Source: Schistosoma haematobium (Eukaryota > Platyhelminthes > Trematoda > Strigeidida > Schistosomatidae). Taken from it: 64,000 nt of DNA. The stretch is from assembly GCF_000699445.3 (NCBI RefSeq), contig NC_067195.1, positions 84,020,569 to 84,084,568 of the forward strand. The letters are read 5' to 3'. How positions within the stretch are numbered: the first letter of the stretch is position 1; the number at the start of each line of letters is the position of its first letter. Of this stretch, positions 1 through 41,754 are shown piece by piece. The translations under genes were made by a program, and so were the position numbers. Below the pieces are notes generated by a model. That model did not search any database and was not told the DNA's origin. It saw only the letters and a list, made by a program, of their open reading frames with translations.

Positions 1-1
1 C

Positions 2-331
2 CACCCTGGCGTGGCTGAGAATTTAATCTCATCGAATATTATTGGGAGTAATTTGCTAGAGTTAAACGATCCTGACCCCAAAATTAGACACGCACATGAT
101 TTGGGAAAGCTCGGAGAACTTATCCGTGGTATCTCACCAGATAACCTTGAAGGAGTTCAGGTCAAAAAATTTATAAGAATAGGTGATAGGGCCGATGACT
201 GTGTTGAATCCCAATCATATAGACTCCTTAAGTCAATCCTAGTTTTGGAGAAGCAACGTGATCTGTTAAATAGCGCTCGTAGTCACGACAATATCGGCAT
301 TCGAGTAAGACCTGAAGAAGATAGAAGATGA
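2..331 (+). pseudogene. ORF1 remnant of the CR1-like LINE
   Basis: The frame is open from the window edge to a stop at 329-331 (about 106 residues). It contains the pattern FIRIGDRADD, then SQSYRLLKSILV, then a basic end with VRPEEDRR. This resembles the nucleic-acid-binding C-terminal part of CR1-type ORF1 proteins. In such elements it would act as an RNA-binding partner of the reverse transcriptase. The N-terminus lies outside the window, and the real initiation codon cannot be judged. Confidence 0.5.
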
Positions 332-419
332 AGAGGAAATCGGCACCAGCCGAACTAGAAACCCGTCGACCAAACGGTGAAGAAAATTTCCGATTAGTGG
401 GTTTTCGAATAGTTAGATC

Positions 420-1061
420 TTGGGAGCGAATCCTAGACATAGGTGTAGGAAAGGAGGTGGCGTCGTTTTATACATAGCCAATAATATAAGTATCCGCTCC
501 TTTGTTTGCGAATCCCATAATAGTGGAACTTGTGAAGTCATTAGCTGTGAGGTGACTATCTGGTGTTGTACATTTATACTCGGTGTTATCTATCGCAGCC
601 CAATCTGCTCACCTGATGACTTTATTTTACAGTACATTCAGCTATGGAGTGGGAATAACAGATGTTTGATATTAGGAAACTTTAATGAACCTGATATTAG
701 TTGGACTGAAGTGGCCACGGTAGGATCTATGAACTCCTATAATAGTAGACTCCTGATAACGGTAATGGAGAATGCATTAGTACAGCGTGTATCCAGACCT
801 ACACGTTTTGGTGCAAACCAAGGTTCTTCTGAAGATATTACCAACCTAAATACTCTTCCACCGTTAGTGAATAGCGATCACGCTGTTTTGTCATTCACGT
901 TTAGATCTAGTGACATGGTATATAATGAGGTTAAGCCTCACCCCAATATATGGAAAGCTAACATATCAGCCATTCAGGAGTGCGCTGGTAAAACAGATTG
1001 GTCAGTAGATACTAGTTCATCAGCTGAAGTAGGGTTCATATTTAAAGGCAAGTTTAGTTAA
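420..1061 (+). pseudogene. Endonuclease domain remnant (CR1-like ORF2, N-terminal part lost)
   Basis: The frame is open for 213 codons. Visible motifs are RKGGGVVLYIAN near residue 10, GVIYRSP near 56, LILGNFNEPDISW near 85 (the GDFN catalytic block with D changed to N), a degraded DLIF block (EDITNLN) and NSDHAVL near 152 (the SDH catalytic block). The first half of the endonuclease is missing, because less than 100 bp separates it from the ORF1 remnant. The D-to-N change in the GDFN block would by itself be expected to damage the nuclease. Confidence 0.7.
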
Positions 1062-1356
1062 GTTACATCCCTGTTTATACCATGTCTGATACCACTTCGA
1101 CCGAATAACTATCCACCATGGGTAGGAAAAAGCATTGAAATATGTTCATCTCTACTGGCTTAGAACAGCACAGATCCAGTTATTGTTAGATTAGAAATGC
1201 TTGTAAAGCGTTGATAAGTAAGACTAGATGGTCGTATGAAAACAATTGGTTAGATATTGTAAAAATAGTCCGAAACGGTTATTTTCGTATATAAGATGGC
1301 GAACTCAGAGAAGTGATGAAGTTCCATTACTTTTGCTACAATAAAATCCGTTAATT

Positions 1357-2158
1357 TTGGCAAGAGATGGTGCCGGTGGTTCTGATGATATTCATCCTAG
1401 GATTCTGAAAGCCCTATTGGATGTAATTGCTGAACCTATAGTCATACTGTTTGATGTGACTCTGCGGCAGTCCGGACTGTCAAGAGACTGGAAAGATGTA
1501 ATAATTAGTCCGGTGTATAAGACGAGGTGTAGAGATTTAGTTAGTAACTATCGACCCGTTAGTCTAATCATTGCAGTTGTATAACTAATGGGAAATATTA
1601 TCCAGTTGGCTGTTATAAACTATGTGGAAGGGCGTAATCTTTTATCCAGGGAACAACATGGTTTTCGGAAAGGCCCATCCTGTTTGACAAGTCTGCTCGT
1701 TATAAGAGAAGATTGGTCTACGGCAAGAGGTCGAAATGTTCCTGTAGATGTAATTTTCATAGATTTAAGTTAAGCTTTTGATAAGGTCTCTCATTCGGGT
1801 CTTAAGTTATAACTGGGAAGTTTTGTATTCCATTATGAGGTCATAGACCGGATAAATGACTTTCTCTATGACAGGAGACAGGGTAAGGGTAAATGGAGCT
1901 CTTTCGTCGTGGGAACCTGTAAAAAGTGGAGTTCCCCAAGGCACAATCCTTAGTAATCTTCTCTTTTTACTTTATGTAAATGAATTACCAACTGTAGCAA
2001 AGTCATCCGTTCTACTCTTCGCCGATTACATAAATATTTGGAGACCCATACACAGTATGTCAGATAGAGTAATATTACAGGATGATCTCAACTCATTGGT
2101 GGCATGGATGGACGGATGTTCTCTAGAAGTGAATTCTAACAAGAGTGTGGTGATGTAA
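1357..2158 (+). pseudogene. Reverse transcriptase remnant (CR1-like ORF2)
   Basis: RT blocks appear in order: SDDIHPRILKAL, NYRPVSL, EQHGFRKGPSC, VIFIDLS, SGVPQGTILSNLLFLLYVN and a catalytic box reading FADYINIW. The catalytic box should read F/Y-A-D-D, so one catalytic aspartate is lost. In-frame stops sit at 1582-1584 and at 1771-1773 (where a lysine codon is expected), and the frame shifts between about 1780 and 1856. Sequence to about 2700 probably holds the degraded C-terminal domain and 3' UTR, but no convincing motif was found there. Confidence 0.8.
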
Positions 2159-2885
2159 TTCAATAACTATGATGATTCGTATCACTACACAATACGTGGA
2201 TTCGTGTTACCCAAAGTAATAAACTAAAGATTTAGGAGTCATAATAAGCAGCGATCTCAAAACTACGAGTAACTGTAAGGCTGCTGCTGGAAAAGACTAT
2301 AGGGTATTATGGGCTATTCATAGGTCTTTTCAGTACTTGGATGAATAAATGTTTAGAGTATTATACTCGACTTTCATGTAGACCGCATTCGGAATATGGG
2401 ATTCAAGCAGCGAGTCCTTGTTTCAAGTGTGTGCTGGAACGAGTCCATCGACGAGAGACTAAAATGGTTTAATGTCTCTCTGGCCTATTTTATGAAGACA
2501 GACATCCAATATGAGCTAAAACCCAAATGTTAACAGTACTCAAGATGTATTGAAGTGTAAAAATCTGCCCATCACTCCCGTTGTATGTTCTTACCAGGAA
2601 TCATCGTGCTGGTCTTTTTATTGGTAGTGTCGCTGACGGTAATGATTATGACATTCGGTCGTCTTATAGTGCATATTATAGTCATTTTTGTAACTTATTA
2701 CTTTCATTAACGTACACGGCATATTTTTGAGTTCTTTTAAAATTATGGCTTCACCCATGACCCGTTGTATTTCAGCATCGTCAGCTTATTTCATTCTGTG
2801 GCTATCAGTAAAAACGAATCAGTCACTCACAAATTACCTTTAAATATCAGTTATGCAGATGTGTTATATTTCAGGCACATCAGTC

Positions 2886-3185
2886 TGTGATTTATTTATT
2901 TATTTGAAGACAAATATTGATTCAAAGGGGCACCAAATACATATGCGCCATTCAATAACAATGAGAACGTGAAGAGATAGGGAATGTAAAGTTCGTATAA
3001 GAAAAACGAGAACAATAACGAACAGATTTTAGTGTATGATAGTGAAATAATAATAATTCTCTGTTAAAGAAGTTACGTTCATTTTTTATGAAGAAATTTA
3101 CGACTGAATCGTCACTGGCTTCTATTCTGAGCCATACCTGATAACGTCTCTAACCACTGTGTTGCACCATCTCTAGGACAGCACT
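2886..3185 (-). mobile_element. 5'-truncated RTE-a LINE fragment (3' end)
   Basis: Read on the minus strand, 3110-3185 matches the last codons of the RTE-a protein (TQWLETLSDMAQN-like coding). 2886-2955 matches its 3' tail, including the TGGCGCATATG...GGTGCC block and the terminal AAATAAAT repeats. Spacing between the coding end and the tail is close to that of the long copy at 51287-55212, so this is one short 5'-truncated insertion. Confidence 0.7.
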
Positions 3186-3723
3186 GTCTTTGCGATGACT
3201 TATAGCCTCATCAGTCGGCTCGATGTTTCCTAAAACTCAAGGTTACTCACTCGATGGATAATAACTGGAACCTGTGCACGTCCTTTACTTTTCAGATACA
3301 AAACTTAGTCACTACCAAAATCGTATCAAATAACCTTTGTCGGTCTATTTTCATGGTGTAGTCCAGAGATATCGGTGGTATCAGGTGTCCGAATTTGGCG
3401 TTATGGTATATAATAAAGAAATCTGAACGCATCCTACCCTTGGCAGACCAATCAATAGGTGATAAAGCCACCAGCGAATTTATTGTTTGTTGACTAATCG
3501 GAATTTGTGCTACTAATTGTTCCTTCTTTTTCCAACTTAATTGACCTTTCCTTTAGTTTCGTAGTTTAGATCTAAGGACTTTAATGTGTATTATCAGATC
3601 CACTTTTATATGTTCATCTATCCAGACATTTGGTTGGGAATTTTGTGTTTTGAATGTTTACAATTTGATGCACAATACGATTGTATTAGTCTGGATAATG
3701 AGATAATATTGTTTGTTCAATAG

Positions 3724-33267
<29,544 letters not shown>

Positions 33268-33293
33268 ACTATTCTATTTGTATTAATCATACT

Positions 33294-33295
<2 letters not shown>

Positions 33296-33340
<45 letters not shown>
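33296..33340. repeat. (AT)n microsatellite in the FATP 3' UTR
   Basis: About 22 TA units just after the stop codon. Confidence 0.95.
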
Positions 33341-33341
<1 letters not shown>

Positions 33342-34764
33342 TATTTATAATAACAGCTATATACATCAGTTCTTTCGTGTGTATAGTTATTTTTATTCTC
33401 TTGTTGTAAGTATTAACTAACGGATAGAAAAGAGAAAAACAAACACGGACCTTTTCTCAGTGGTTAAACACGTTTTGTTTTTTGTTTTTTTTCTCTTTTT
33501 ACATTCTTACCTTTCACCTTACCATCTTATTTATTTGTACTGAAAAACACTTTTTTCAATGTTTATTAATTATCAAGTAATTCTGGTCAATTTATTAGAA
33601 AATAGATTTTTCTTTTTGTTCTTCTCTATATTCAATTTACTTTATTCTCGTTCTGTTCTTGTTTTTTTCTTCTTTTTTTTTGGTTCAAGTAGATGATTTT
33701 GTTGACGACTGTTTCGTTGTATCTTGCTTGTTTCATTTATAAACCCATTGAATATTGAATGAAATATTCAATATGTTGTATTTGGATACTTCCAATCATT
33801 TCCAAGTGTATTATCATTTTCATTTATAATATGTATATGTGTGTATAATAAAGAAGTGATAACCTTGTATAAGACTATTTTGTAAGTATGTTGTTAATTT
33901 ATTATTGTTTATATTGATGGCATAGTTATACAATGTTTCAATAAAGATATATTAATTCAACCTTTAGAGACAGTACATATATATATATATATTACGACTT
34001 CCATTGTTTTATCATAAATGTGTAAAATGATGTTCGAAAAAGTAAATACTTCTTCAATTGTATGATTTTATTAGCGAAATTATAAAAAAAAAAACGAACG
34101 TTCATAATTATACCAACATTTACTTTCAATAGTAGATCACTTATATCAGTTATTATTTCATGTGATCCCATTTATTGTATAATAAATTTCTTTTCATTGA
34201 TTCCCTTTAACTACTTATCTTTTATGTTATGAATAGAAGAATATAACTTATTGAAGTTACAATCATAATTAATCTAATAACACATGTGCTATTATTCTTT
34301 GTATAACTTGTCTTATTTTGATGTATTTCATAGTGTATGTTTATGATTTTCACAATTAAAATGGAAAATAAACAAAACAATACAAACAACAAAGTACTTA
34401 TCATGTACAAGATCCAAACACTAGCAAGTATTAATTCCATTATTTGATACACAACGTTTGCTTACTTATATTTGTAATTTACATTTTGTACTATTTCTGG
34501 AGAATACTTTCCTTCTTTTTTTTTTTAATAAAAGAAATTTTGATATATATTCTATTTTGTTGTATTTATGAGGACAGCTACACAATTTCAACGTGTTTGA
34601 TGTTATGATGTCGATAATTTATTCGGTGGTTGTAAACGTTTGATCATGGAAGGTGATAGGTTAAATGAGTTCATAGTTGGTGGTAGGATACTTATGTTAA
34701 TGGACAGTAGAAAAATAAAGTAATCAAACAATATATAGAATTGTAATCAGTAGATGAGATATAA
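33341..34764. other. Putative FATP 3' UTR and downstream AT-rich flank
   Basis: AT- and T-rich; a short (AT)n at 33978-33992. No gene or repeat family was recognised beyond the polyadenylation hexamers listed separately. Confidence 0.5.
33847..33945 (+). terminator. Candidate polyadenylation signals of the FATP gene
   Basis: Two AATAAA hexamers lie at 33847-33852 and 33940-33945, 580-680 bp after the stop. Neither is decisive in such AT-rich DNA; transcript 3' ends would be needed to choose. Confidence 0.35.
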
Positions 34765-34815
34765 CTAGCACTGAAATTTAGGATGTACGTTTCATCCTAT
34801 TTGTCACTCATCGAA
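34765..34815 (-). mobile_element. Sm-alpha-like hammerhead fragment
   Basis: The minus strand reads GATGAGTGACAAATAGGATG then AAACGTACATCCTAAATTTC. This parallels the Sm-alpha centre (GATGAGTCCCAAATAGG.CGAAACG). The leading CT of the core and the stem II pairing are lost. Confidence 0.5.
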
Positions 34816-34889
34816 TCATTACAAATTAATGTATACAAAGAATCCTAAATAGTAGTTCACGATCTGTTGTAAATATTTGGTGAACTCAT

Positions 34890-35355
34890 ATAGAGGCACC
34901 AAATACATATGCGCCACACAGATCTCATTTCATATGTGTGAGGGCTGTGATACTGCCCGGGTGCCCAAACCGAAGCAGGTGGTTTTCTTAGGGGACCACA
35001 CCCGGAGCCTTCGACTTGAAGGTCTGATTCACAAGGAGATGTATTCCCATGGTAGCCGGTGACCAACGATCGGTTCATACGCCATTTGTTCCTTCAAGAC
35101 ACTGGAGCCTATGTGCACCATTGGTTTGAAATCAGGGTTTTCCGACCCTCCTAGGTGGACTCTCCGTGTCCACCAACCCGGTTAAAGCGCCGGAAATTCG
35201 CTTTTCGTCCTCTCAATTTCGTAAACAATACCCCTGCCACGAAAAGGCAATGAGTAGGACTTCCATGACAGGCTATATACGCGTGGCCGTGTGAGAGCAT
35301 TTCGAAAGGTAGAGCGGACTCCCTACTCTCGGCCGTACTAGGTCATTTGGGGGCG
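34890..35355 (-). mobile_element. Repeat D copy, near full length (RTE-a-derived)
   Basis: The minus strand starts CCAAATGACCTAGTACGGCC and ends TGTGTGGCGCATATGTATTT GGTGCCTC. The terminal AAATAAAT repeats are missing or very short. Confidence 0.85.
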
Positions 35356-36167
35356 AATTCATATGGATCACTTGTTGTAGGTCATTTACAACGTTTAAAC
35401 TGTAATCTGAGTGCTTTTTGTGATAAGCGTATTGATTCAACGAGTACTCAGGTGTTTTCGTATATCTTATTAGCCTATGTGGGAGTATGATTCTTCATAT
35501 TAATGTTATTGTTAGTTTATTAGAAGTTTTTAATATACATTTTAATAGGCTCTATCACTGATCACATTTCTCAGATGGAATTAACTGATGATTTCTACTT
35601 TGGGGAGTCTTATTGTTTTCTAATCTCTGAATGTGTAGCTATTTAATATTTGATTGTTTTGTAATACTTTATTACTTACTAAGCTCTCTTTTTCCACTAA
35701 AATAAACATTTTGAAAGTAAAATTTACCGTTGGATTTTTTTTGTTTTAAACGATTGTATTCAAAGAAGTTGGTGTGTAAATTGTAATTATTGCGCACTCT
35801 GTTTGTTTTGTCTATGATATAGGTTTTGTTTGTTCCTTAAATTGGAAATTTTTCATCACATTAGTCATAGTAGCAGTAGTAGTGTAGTGAACGCTAATCC
35901 CAAGATTGCATGTAAGTAGTATATATAGTGGAACGTGGCTTCTAAGCTGTCATGGCCATCAGATGCCGCGAAGAGTTTCAGTACATCAAAGCATGCGTAG
36001 GTAGAATACATAAAGTTCAGGTTCGAAGATAGTTTGGATTGCAGAACACACCAAAAGATGCAAATGGAAGATCGAAGGCTATGCATGCGTATCATATAAA
36101 CACTAATTTCTCACCATAAACATTCAATCCTTGTGCCAGTGCCTTGTCCTATAGTAATAGTATTAGT
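35356..36167. other. Intergenic stretch with an unclassified GC-richer patch
   Basis: 35880-36120 is richer in G and C and has a 76-codon minus frame, but no family similarity was recognised. It begins with AGTGTAGTGAACGCT, close to a repeat B start, and may be an insertion into an old repeat B. Confidence 0.4.
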
Positions 36168-36437
36168 AGTGTAGTGAAGGAGAACACAGGTGAGGACAAC
36201 CGAACATGTTTAGCACAAAATTACAGTTACTTGTTAAAAAAAAAGCATACGATAATACTGAATTTGCAAAATGTTCAATAATTGTCTCGAACTTCGTTGT
36301 TATTGCATTTCCATACTAATTGCTTTCTATTCCCGCTCTTCCTTTCTTGATCTTTCTCATCTGCTGCCAGACATTACATTCCTGACTCGCGTCATATACT
36401 ACTTATATCAACATAACTAGCACGCACCACAGTAGTA
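36168..36437 (+). repeat. Repeat B copy
   Basis: It runs from AGTGTAGTGAAGGAGAACAC to AACTAGCACGCACCACAG. Confidence 0.85.
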
Positions 36438-37559
36438 GGAAGGGGAATATTAGAGTATTTAGAATTTTGTCATGATATATTCGATTGTTACAAACATAAA
36501 CAAACCTCTTTTAAATGCTAACCTACAAAGGTAAGAATCGCATATTACTTAGGCGTTGAATGTCTACAATAGAATCGATATTAATTTCCTTATTGGTTGG
36601 TGGGACCAGCATGACTTAGCGGACATATTGAGGGTAATTTGGAATTCTTTCGACATTCATTTTGAGTGATTAGTGAATAGCTTGAGATGCTTATAAACCA
36701 AGTATGATCATATTTTATACAATATATTAGCCTTCAATTATCTAACTACGGTGTATATACATATATTTCGTGACATGAATCTATTCTCCTTGTTTATCCA
36801 CCTCAACTTTCCAAGTTAATATAAGAAATATTTATTGGACAACAGGAAAGAAATTTCCAGTTGTAAGTAGATGTTTCTTTCCTAATTTATATGTGATTAT
36901 TAGTGTCGTACAAATCGAAAGAAGAAGAAAACGTGGTGCAATAAAGAATGTTAACACACTACAAACAATAATGAAGTGTCATAACCAGAAAAGAGGTAAC
37001 TTGATTTTTTCCCCTTGAAATGATGTACATAAACAAATGATGTATAAATTCGAAAATTGGAGTCGTTTTAATTTATAGCAATATTAGGCAAACTAATTTA
37101 TGATATCTGTTTTACTGGTTATATTAAGGCATATATCTTAAAAGCTTTATCAGTTTCTACATAATTGCGTGATGTACAAGTGGATTTCGTATACTGTCAA
37201 AATTTTCCATATTTATGTATATATATAGTTACATCAAATGGAAATATGTTACTATCACATTTGTTTTGCTTACTTTACAAAATTTCATCCTTACAATAGT
37301 AGAAGTTAATTCGATTGGTAATAAAAACTGATACTAAGATTTAACAAGATTAACGTTTTTTAATCTGACCACCAGTAACTTTCTAAATCGATTATATCAT
37401 TTGAAATAACCGAACAAAATTCTATTCAATTACATTTGTATAAGTAATGTTATAAATTCAATACTTGGAGAATTTACAGTATATTTAAGTGTACCAGACG
37501 TTTAGAACTGTTTCTTTATTAAACCAACTTGACTAGTATAGTTACTACTATCGCTAAGT
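36438..37559. other. Intergenic, no recognised element
   Basis: AT-rich; no coding or repeat signal supported. Confidence 0.5.
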
Positions 37560-38221
37560 GTCTTGAATTGGAATGGTGGTTTAGTGGTTAAAGTGTCTGT
37601 CATAAGTTCAAACCCTACTCCGCCTACTTCGATTTGGGCAACCGTGTATTATCAGCAATCACCTAGGTACCTAGTGAATGATCTAATTAATGATAAAATT
37701 CACACTATTCTATGGTACAACCGTTTTCGAAGCTACAAATATCTTGTAGTTGATCCGAATGTTACTTATTGGTCTTCAAGAATTGTTTAAATTTCAGCAC
37801 CAATCATTAATTTAAACAAGATGTCTTGATAGTGTATTTCCGTTTGACTTATACAGTTAGTACAATGGATTAATGATTGAGATATTTAATTGCATACCAT
37901 CGAGTTATAGATTTGGTACCTGTTGCGTTTATCTAAGTCAAAACGACTAAGTAGTATTACTAGTCTTCACACAGGGCTATGAAAAAGTTAGCTACAAGAA
38001 TCAGATTGTTCAATTGTTAATTTAATTTACCTATAGAATAATAAATTTGCAACACTTGTATTCATGCTAAATATGATTTAGAAAATTATTTGTTATTTTG
38101 GTTTCTTTCCCTTTATTCATTTATTAACTGCTTAAAAGTTATAATGATATTTTAACGGTGTTTTGTGGTTTACTGTAAGTCATTCTCTTAGAGGGTCAAT
38201 AACTCACTAAATTAAGTTTTA

Positions 38222-38545
38222 TGATTGAGATCATGAATCGATTGATGTTAGACCGCCATTGAAAACCTGGAACGAGTTGACGGCCGTTTTGTCCTAGTAT
38301 GGGATTCCTCAGCAGTGCTCATCCATGACCCCTCTCGAGGGACTTGAACCCAGGACTTTCGGTCTCGCGCGCGAACTCTTAACCTCTGAACCACTGAGCC
38401 GGCGTCAAACGGTGTTAATGTCTAACTCTAACCAATCCACGAGATTGGGCGACCATCTTCAATTGTCTGAGGTAGATACCTGTGTCTACCTGACATAGAT
38501 TAGCTCCACTGGTTACGGCTTCTCACTAGAACTTTGAGAATTCTC
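38222..38545 (-). mobile_element. SINE-C copy, near full length, hammerhead core mutated
   Basis: The minus strand shows a leader (38405-38545), an A-box-like GGTTCAGAGGTTAAGAG, a B-box-like GGGTTCAAGTCCC, and then GCACTGCTGAGGAATCCCAT, ACTAGGACAAAACGGCCGTC. CTGAGGA is intact, but the invariant GAAA reads AAAA, so the ribozyme should be dead. Confidence 0.85.
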
Positions 38546-39239
38546 TCACAAAGCTAGTCACTAGTGAGCACATGATAATTGTCAGTATGAGGTTGTGGAG
38601 AATTTCTGAAATTGTTTCCTGAAAAAAGTGTCACTCAATATATACGAATATTCGTCAAGATTAGAACGAATTGTTTGACACAAATTGGGCGCCGAGTATA
38701 GAGAAGTCAGTATATGTGAAAATTATATTTGAAATAATCTCAGTGATTGAAATTTAACCAATTCCAACGTTTCGTCCAGATAACTTGTGTGAACTTCGTC
38801 ACGGTAATAATCAAAATCAAAGTCATCAGAGAAATATATAGCTTTTTAACAATCAAAACTATACTGTATTAAACCAGTCAAATTTGAATGTTGATTTTTT
38901 GTAAAATAGGATCAAATGAGTCAGTTAACTACAAATCATGTGAAGAATTCAACTACATAGAAATAATTAACCGAAACAGCAAATTGTATGTGTGTGAGTG
39001 TGTAGGTATGTATTTATGTGTGAGATTAATTATTGATGTTCTGTGTTGATATGTGATATATGAAGGAATAAATAAATAAAAGTGCAAGTTCAAGGTTGAT
39101 AAAATTGTTAATAAATCATCGATGTACACGTCAAACAAATACCTAATTGTAGTGCTAAAAAACTGTCAAAATAAGGATGCATGTGAAATAAACAGGTTGA
39201 GTAAAGATAGGGTTCAAATTACTTGTCAAACGAAATTTA

Positions 39240-39600
39240 CCAGGTAGTCGCCAGTGGAATACCATGTTTTCGGTTCAGGCTGTTCTTGTTCGCCCATATA
39301 TACAGCGCTTCTGCTGTCAATCTTTCTTTATAGGTGTTAAAACCTTTCTGAAGTATTTTGGTCCCTTAAAAATTAATCTTGTGTCCTGTTTCTAACGCAT
39401 GTAACGCTATTGCAGACTTATTCTCAAGTTTCTTCAAATTAACCGAGGATTTGGGAACACTTTTCAAACATTGTTTGTGTTCCCTCAATCTTACATTCAA
39501 TTGTCTGGATGTTTCTCCAACATAGGCTGCATTACAATCATGACAGTTGATCTCAAACACAATATTCTGTTGTTCTTCTTTTGGTAACCTGTCCTTAACA
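39240..39600 (-). pseudogene. PLE GIY-YIG endonuclease domain
   Basis: The minus frame begins near 39600 and reads FEINCHDCNAAYVGETSRQL, then RLREHKQ, then SAIALHALETGHKINF. C-x-x-C followed by YVGET.R is the GIY-YIG core with the PLE-type cysteine pair. After a stop at about 39364 and a frame change, the motif continues as ILQKGFNTYKERLTAEALYI and NRKHGIPL, the usual PLE C-terminus. This is a different PLE lineage from the one at 12045-12830. Confidence 0.85.
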
Positions 39601-39781
39601 CATACAATTTGTTAATTATTTCCATGTAGTTGATTTTTTCACATAATTTGTAGTTAACAAACTCATTTTATCCTATTTTACAAAAAATCAACATCCAAAT
39701 TTGACTGGTTTAATACAGTATAGTTTTGATTGTTAAAAAGCTATATATATTTCTCTGATGATTTTGATTTTGATTATCACC

Positions 39782-39816
39782 CTGAAGAAGTCCAGACAAG
39801 TTAGCTGGACGAAACG
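39782..39816 (+). ncRNA. Hammerhead-like motif in a PLE terminal repeat
   Basis: CTGAAGA (39782-39788), one extra A, perfect 6-bp stem II GTCCAG / CTGGAC, then GAAA and CGTT. AGAA follows, but the possible helix I partner upstream is weak. The inverted copy in the left arm (near 38763-38800, minus) is decayed. Confidence 0.5.
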
Positions 39817-39882
39817 TTAGAATTATTTAAATTTCAATCACTGAGATTATTTCAAATAATAATTTTCACATATAGTGTCACT

Positions 39883-40859
39883 CAATAGTTTAGATTTTCA
39901 TTTAACATTTGAATGGTGTTTATTGACTTAATTCATTCATCTATATGTTGCATAATGAATTCTTTAATGTTTAATGCATAATGTTTATAATGTATATTGA
40001 GTTAGAAATGATCTTTGAAACTATCTACTCATTATAAAAAATTAATGAGATTTGTGACACATGTGCCATATTTATAAATTTCTATTAAGTAGAAATACAT
40101 AACTAGAATATGATTAGAAGTGTTGTAGTTTAAAGATTATAGTCTGTTCTTAATGGACGTTATACATTATGAAGTTAAAAAGTATGTATTATTAATACTT
40201 AACTCTTATTTTATTTACATCGTAGGATAGATAATGCTATGAATAATTTGTCTAAATTTTTACTCGGTTTTCTTCATATTATATCTAAATTCATAATGCG
40301 TTATGATTTATAGGCGTCACAGACATCCGATCACTTATAAGTTCAGTTATGTTTCATCATCTTTATACTGAGTAGCTAGGGTGTCATGTTATTACCCATG
40401 GTATATATATATATATACTGCTATTGATTTCAATAATAATATATTACTAAACTGTCGAAGTAACAGCTAAACTAGGACATGGAATAAATCTTAGTTAAAT
40501 TTCATCATCGACACGAATATTTACATCGAATCGCTTGAATAGCTTTTCACATATATATATTTTTATGGAAACGATTTTCAATCAATAAATGATCAGTAAT
40601 GTTTTTTTAAGGGATAAAATACTGATCAGTAAAACTATACACGTTCTTGAAAATAATGATAATGTTATCATTGTATGTCATAATATAACAAGAAATCAAC
40701 TACATTGTGATTAAAATTATTTGGAAATACATGATCATCACAAGTTTGGTTAGGTACAATACTAATAATAGTAATAATAATGATTGCACAGATAACTTCT
40801 GAGATTGTTGATATAAAAAACAAATATTCGGTAAACTCGTAAATTTCAATCAGTTCAAT
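39883..40859. other. Intergenic, no recognised element
   Basis: AT-rich with short (AT)n runs; no family recognised. Confidence 0.5.
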
Positions 40860-41711
40860 TATATATATATATATATATCACTTACCTTTATCATAGGTAG
40901 GCGTTTGTCATGACTGGTACATAGTGATAAAACTGAATTATCTCAAGTACTCAAATTCTATATTCACTTATTTGTATGTACGTCTGTATTTATCATTAAA
41001 GTTTGAAAAAGCTTGAAATAAAACGATACTTTGCTCTAATCTAGTCATTATTAACATTTCAATTATGAAATTCAAAGGAAAAATACTAGTTCTTATGAAA
41101 CTAAATCTCAGGTATCTATTAAAACGGTTTAGTCAAAGGTAGTATTCATAATAATAATAACAATAACAACAATAGTAGCATTTATATAAATAGCCACAAC
41201 CTATCTCTGCTTATAATGCTTGTAATTTAAGGTAATACCGAGACAATCCACACAGGATGAACATATGCCAATAAGAAACCGATCAATTACAGTCCTAAAC
41301 ATCAATGGGAACATTCAAACATACAATACAAAATGAATAAGAATTTCTCTATAAAAATAATATAGAAGTTACATTTGAACTCTCACGGGTAATCTGTCAG
41401 CCATTCGAAACTTAAAATACTCTCTACCGAGATAAATGACTGACTAATTGAATTCATAAACACCACTAAGTTATTTATTTATTTATTTAAAACACGCAAC
41501 CGAATGTGTTGGCTAACCCCTGAGACAGAATATTTTACAAGAAGGAAAATTACACTGTTATTCCAATTTATACCTCTCTAAACTTTCTTGTCACTGTATG
41601 ATATTTGTCAACGGATGTATCAGCGTTCATTCATTATGATTTTAATTCAGGAATTACAATAGAAGGAATCATTTTCAATGGAACCCGTCATTTAATATAA
41701 AAGTATATACC

Positions 41712-41744
<33 letters not shown>

Positions 41745-41754
41745 TATGTATGCT

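Larger units (their letters stand above)
1..2700 (+). mobile_element. Degenerate CR1-clade non-LTR retrotransposon, 5' end outside the window
   Basis: Three coding blocks lie in LINE order: an ORF1 remnant, an apurinic-like endonuclease remnant and a reverse transcriptase remnant. They are followed by about 500 bp of apparent 3' flank. The spacing between ORF1 and the endonuclease is too short for an intact element, so an internal deletion is likely. Nonsense codons and frameshifts show that it is dead. The clade is judged from the order and wording of the motifs; the element is of the kind described in schistosomes as SR1/CR1-like. The 3' boundary is approximate because no clear tail was seen. 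Confidence 0.75.
38713..39882 (-). mobile_element. Penelope-like element flanked by inverted terminal repeats
   Basis: The arms 38713-38993 and 39598-39882 are reverse complements (shared blocks: AAATTTGACTGGTTTAATAC, AAAAAGCTATATATATTTCT, GATTTTGATTATCACC). They enclose a minus-strand GIY-YIG endonuclease. The right arm carries a hammerhead-like motif at 39782-39816. PLE copies with inverted partial terminal repeats are a known arrangement. No RT remains, so the copy is strongly truncated. Confidence 0.8.

Noticed and set aside
35865..36095. 76-codon minus frame
   Set aside because: No recognisable domain; it lies in an unclassified repeat-like patch next to repeat B.
37560..37650. tRNA-like stretch (GGTGGTTTAGTGGTTAAAGTG ... 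AGTTCAAACCC)
   Set aside because: It has A- and B-box-like words, but no acceptor-stem pairing or anticodon arm could be drawn; more likely an old SINE remnant.
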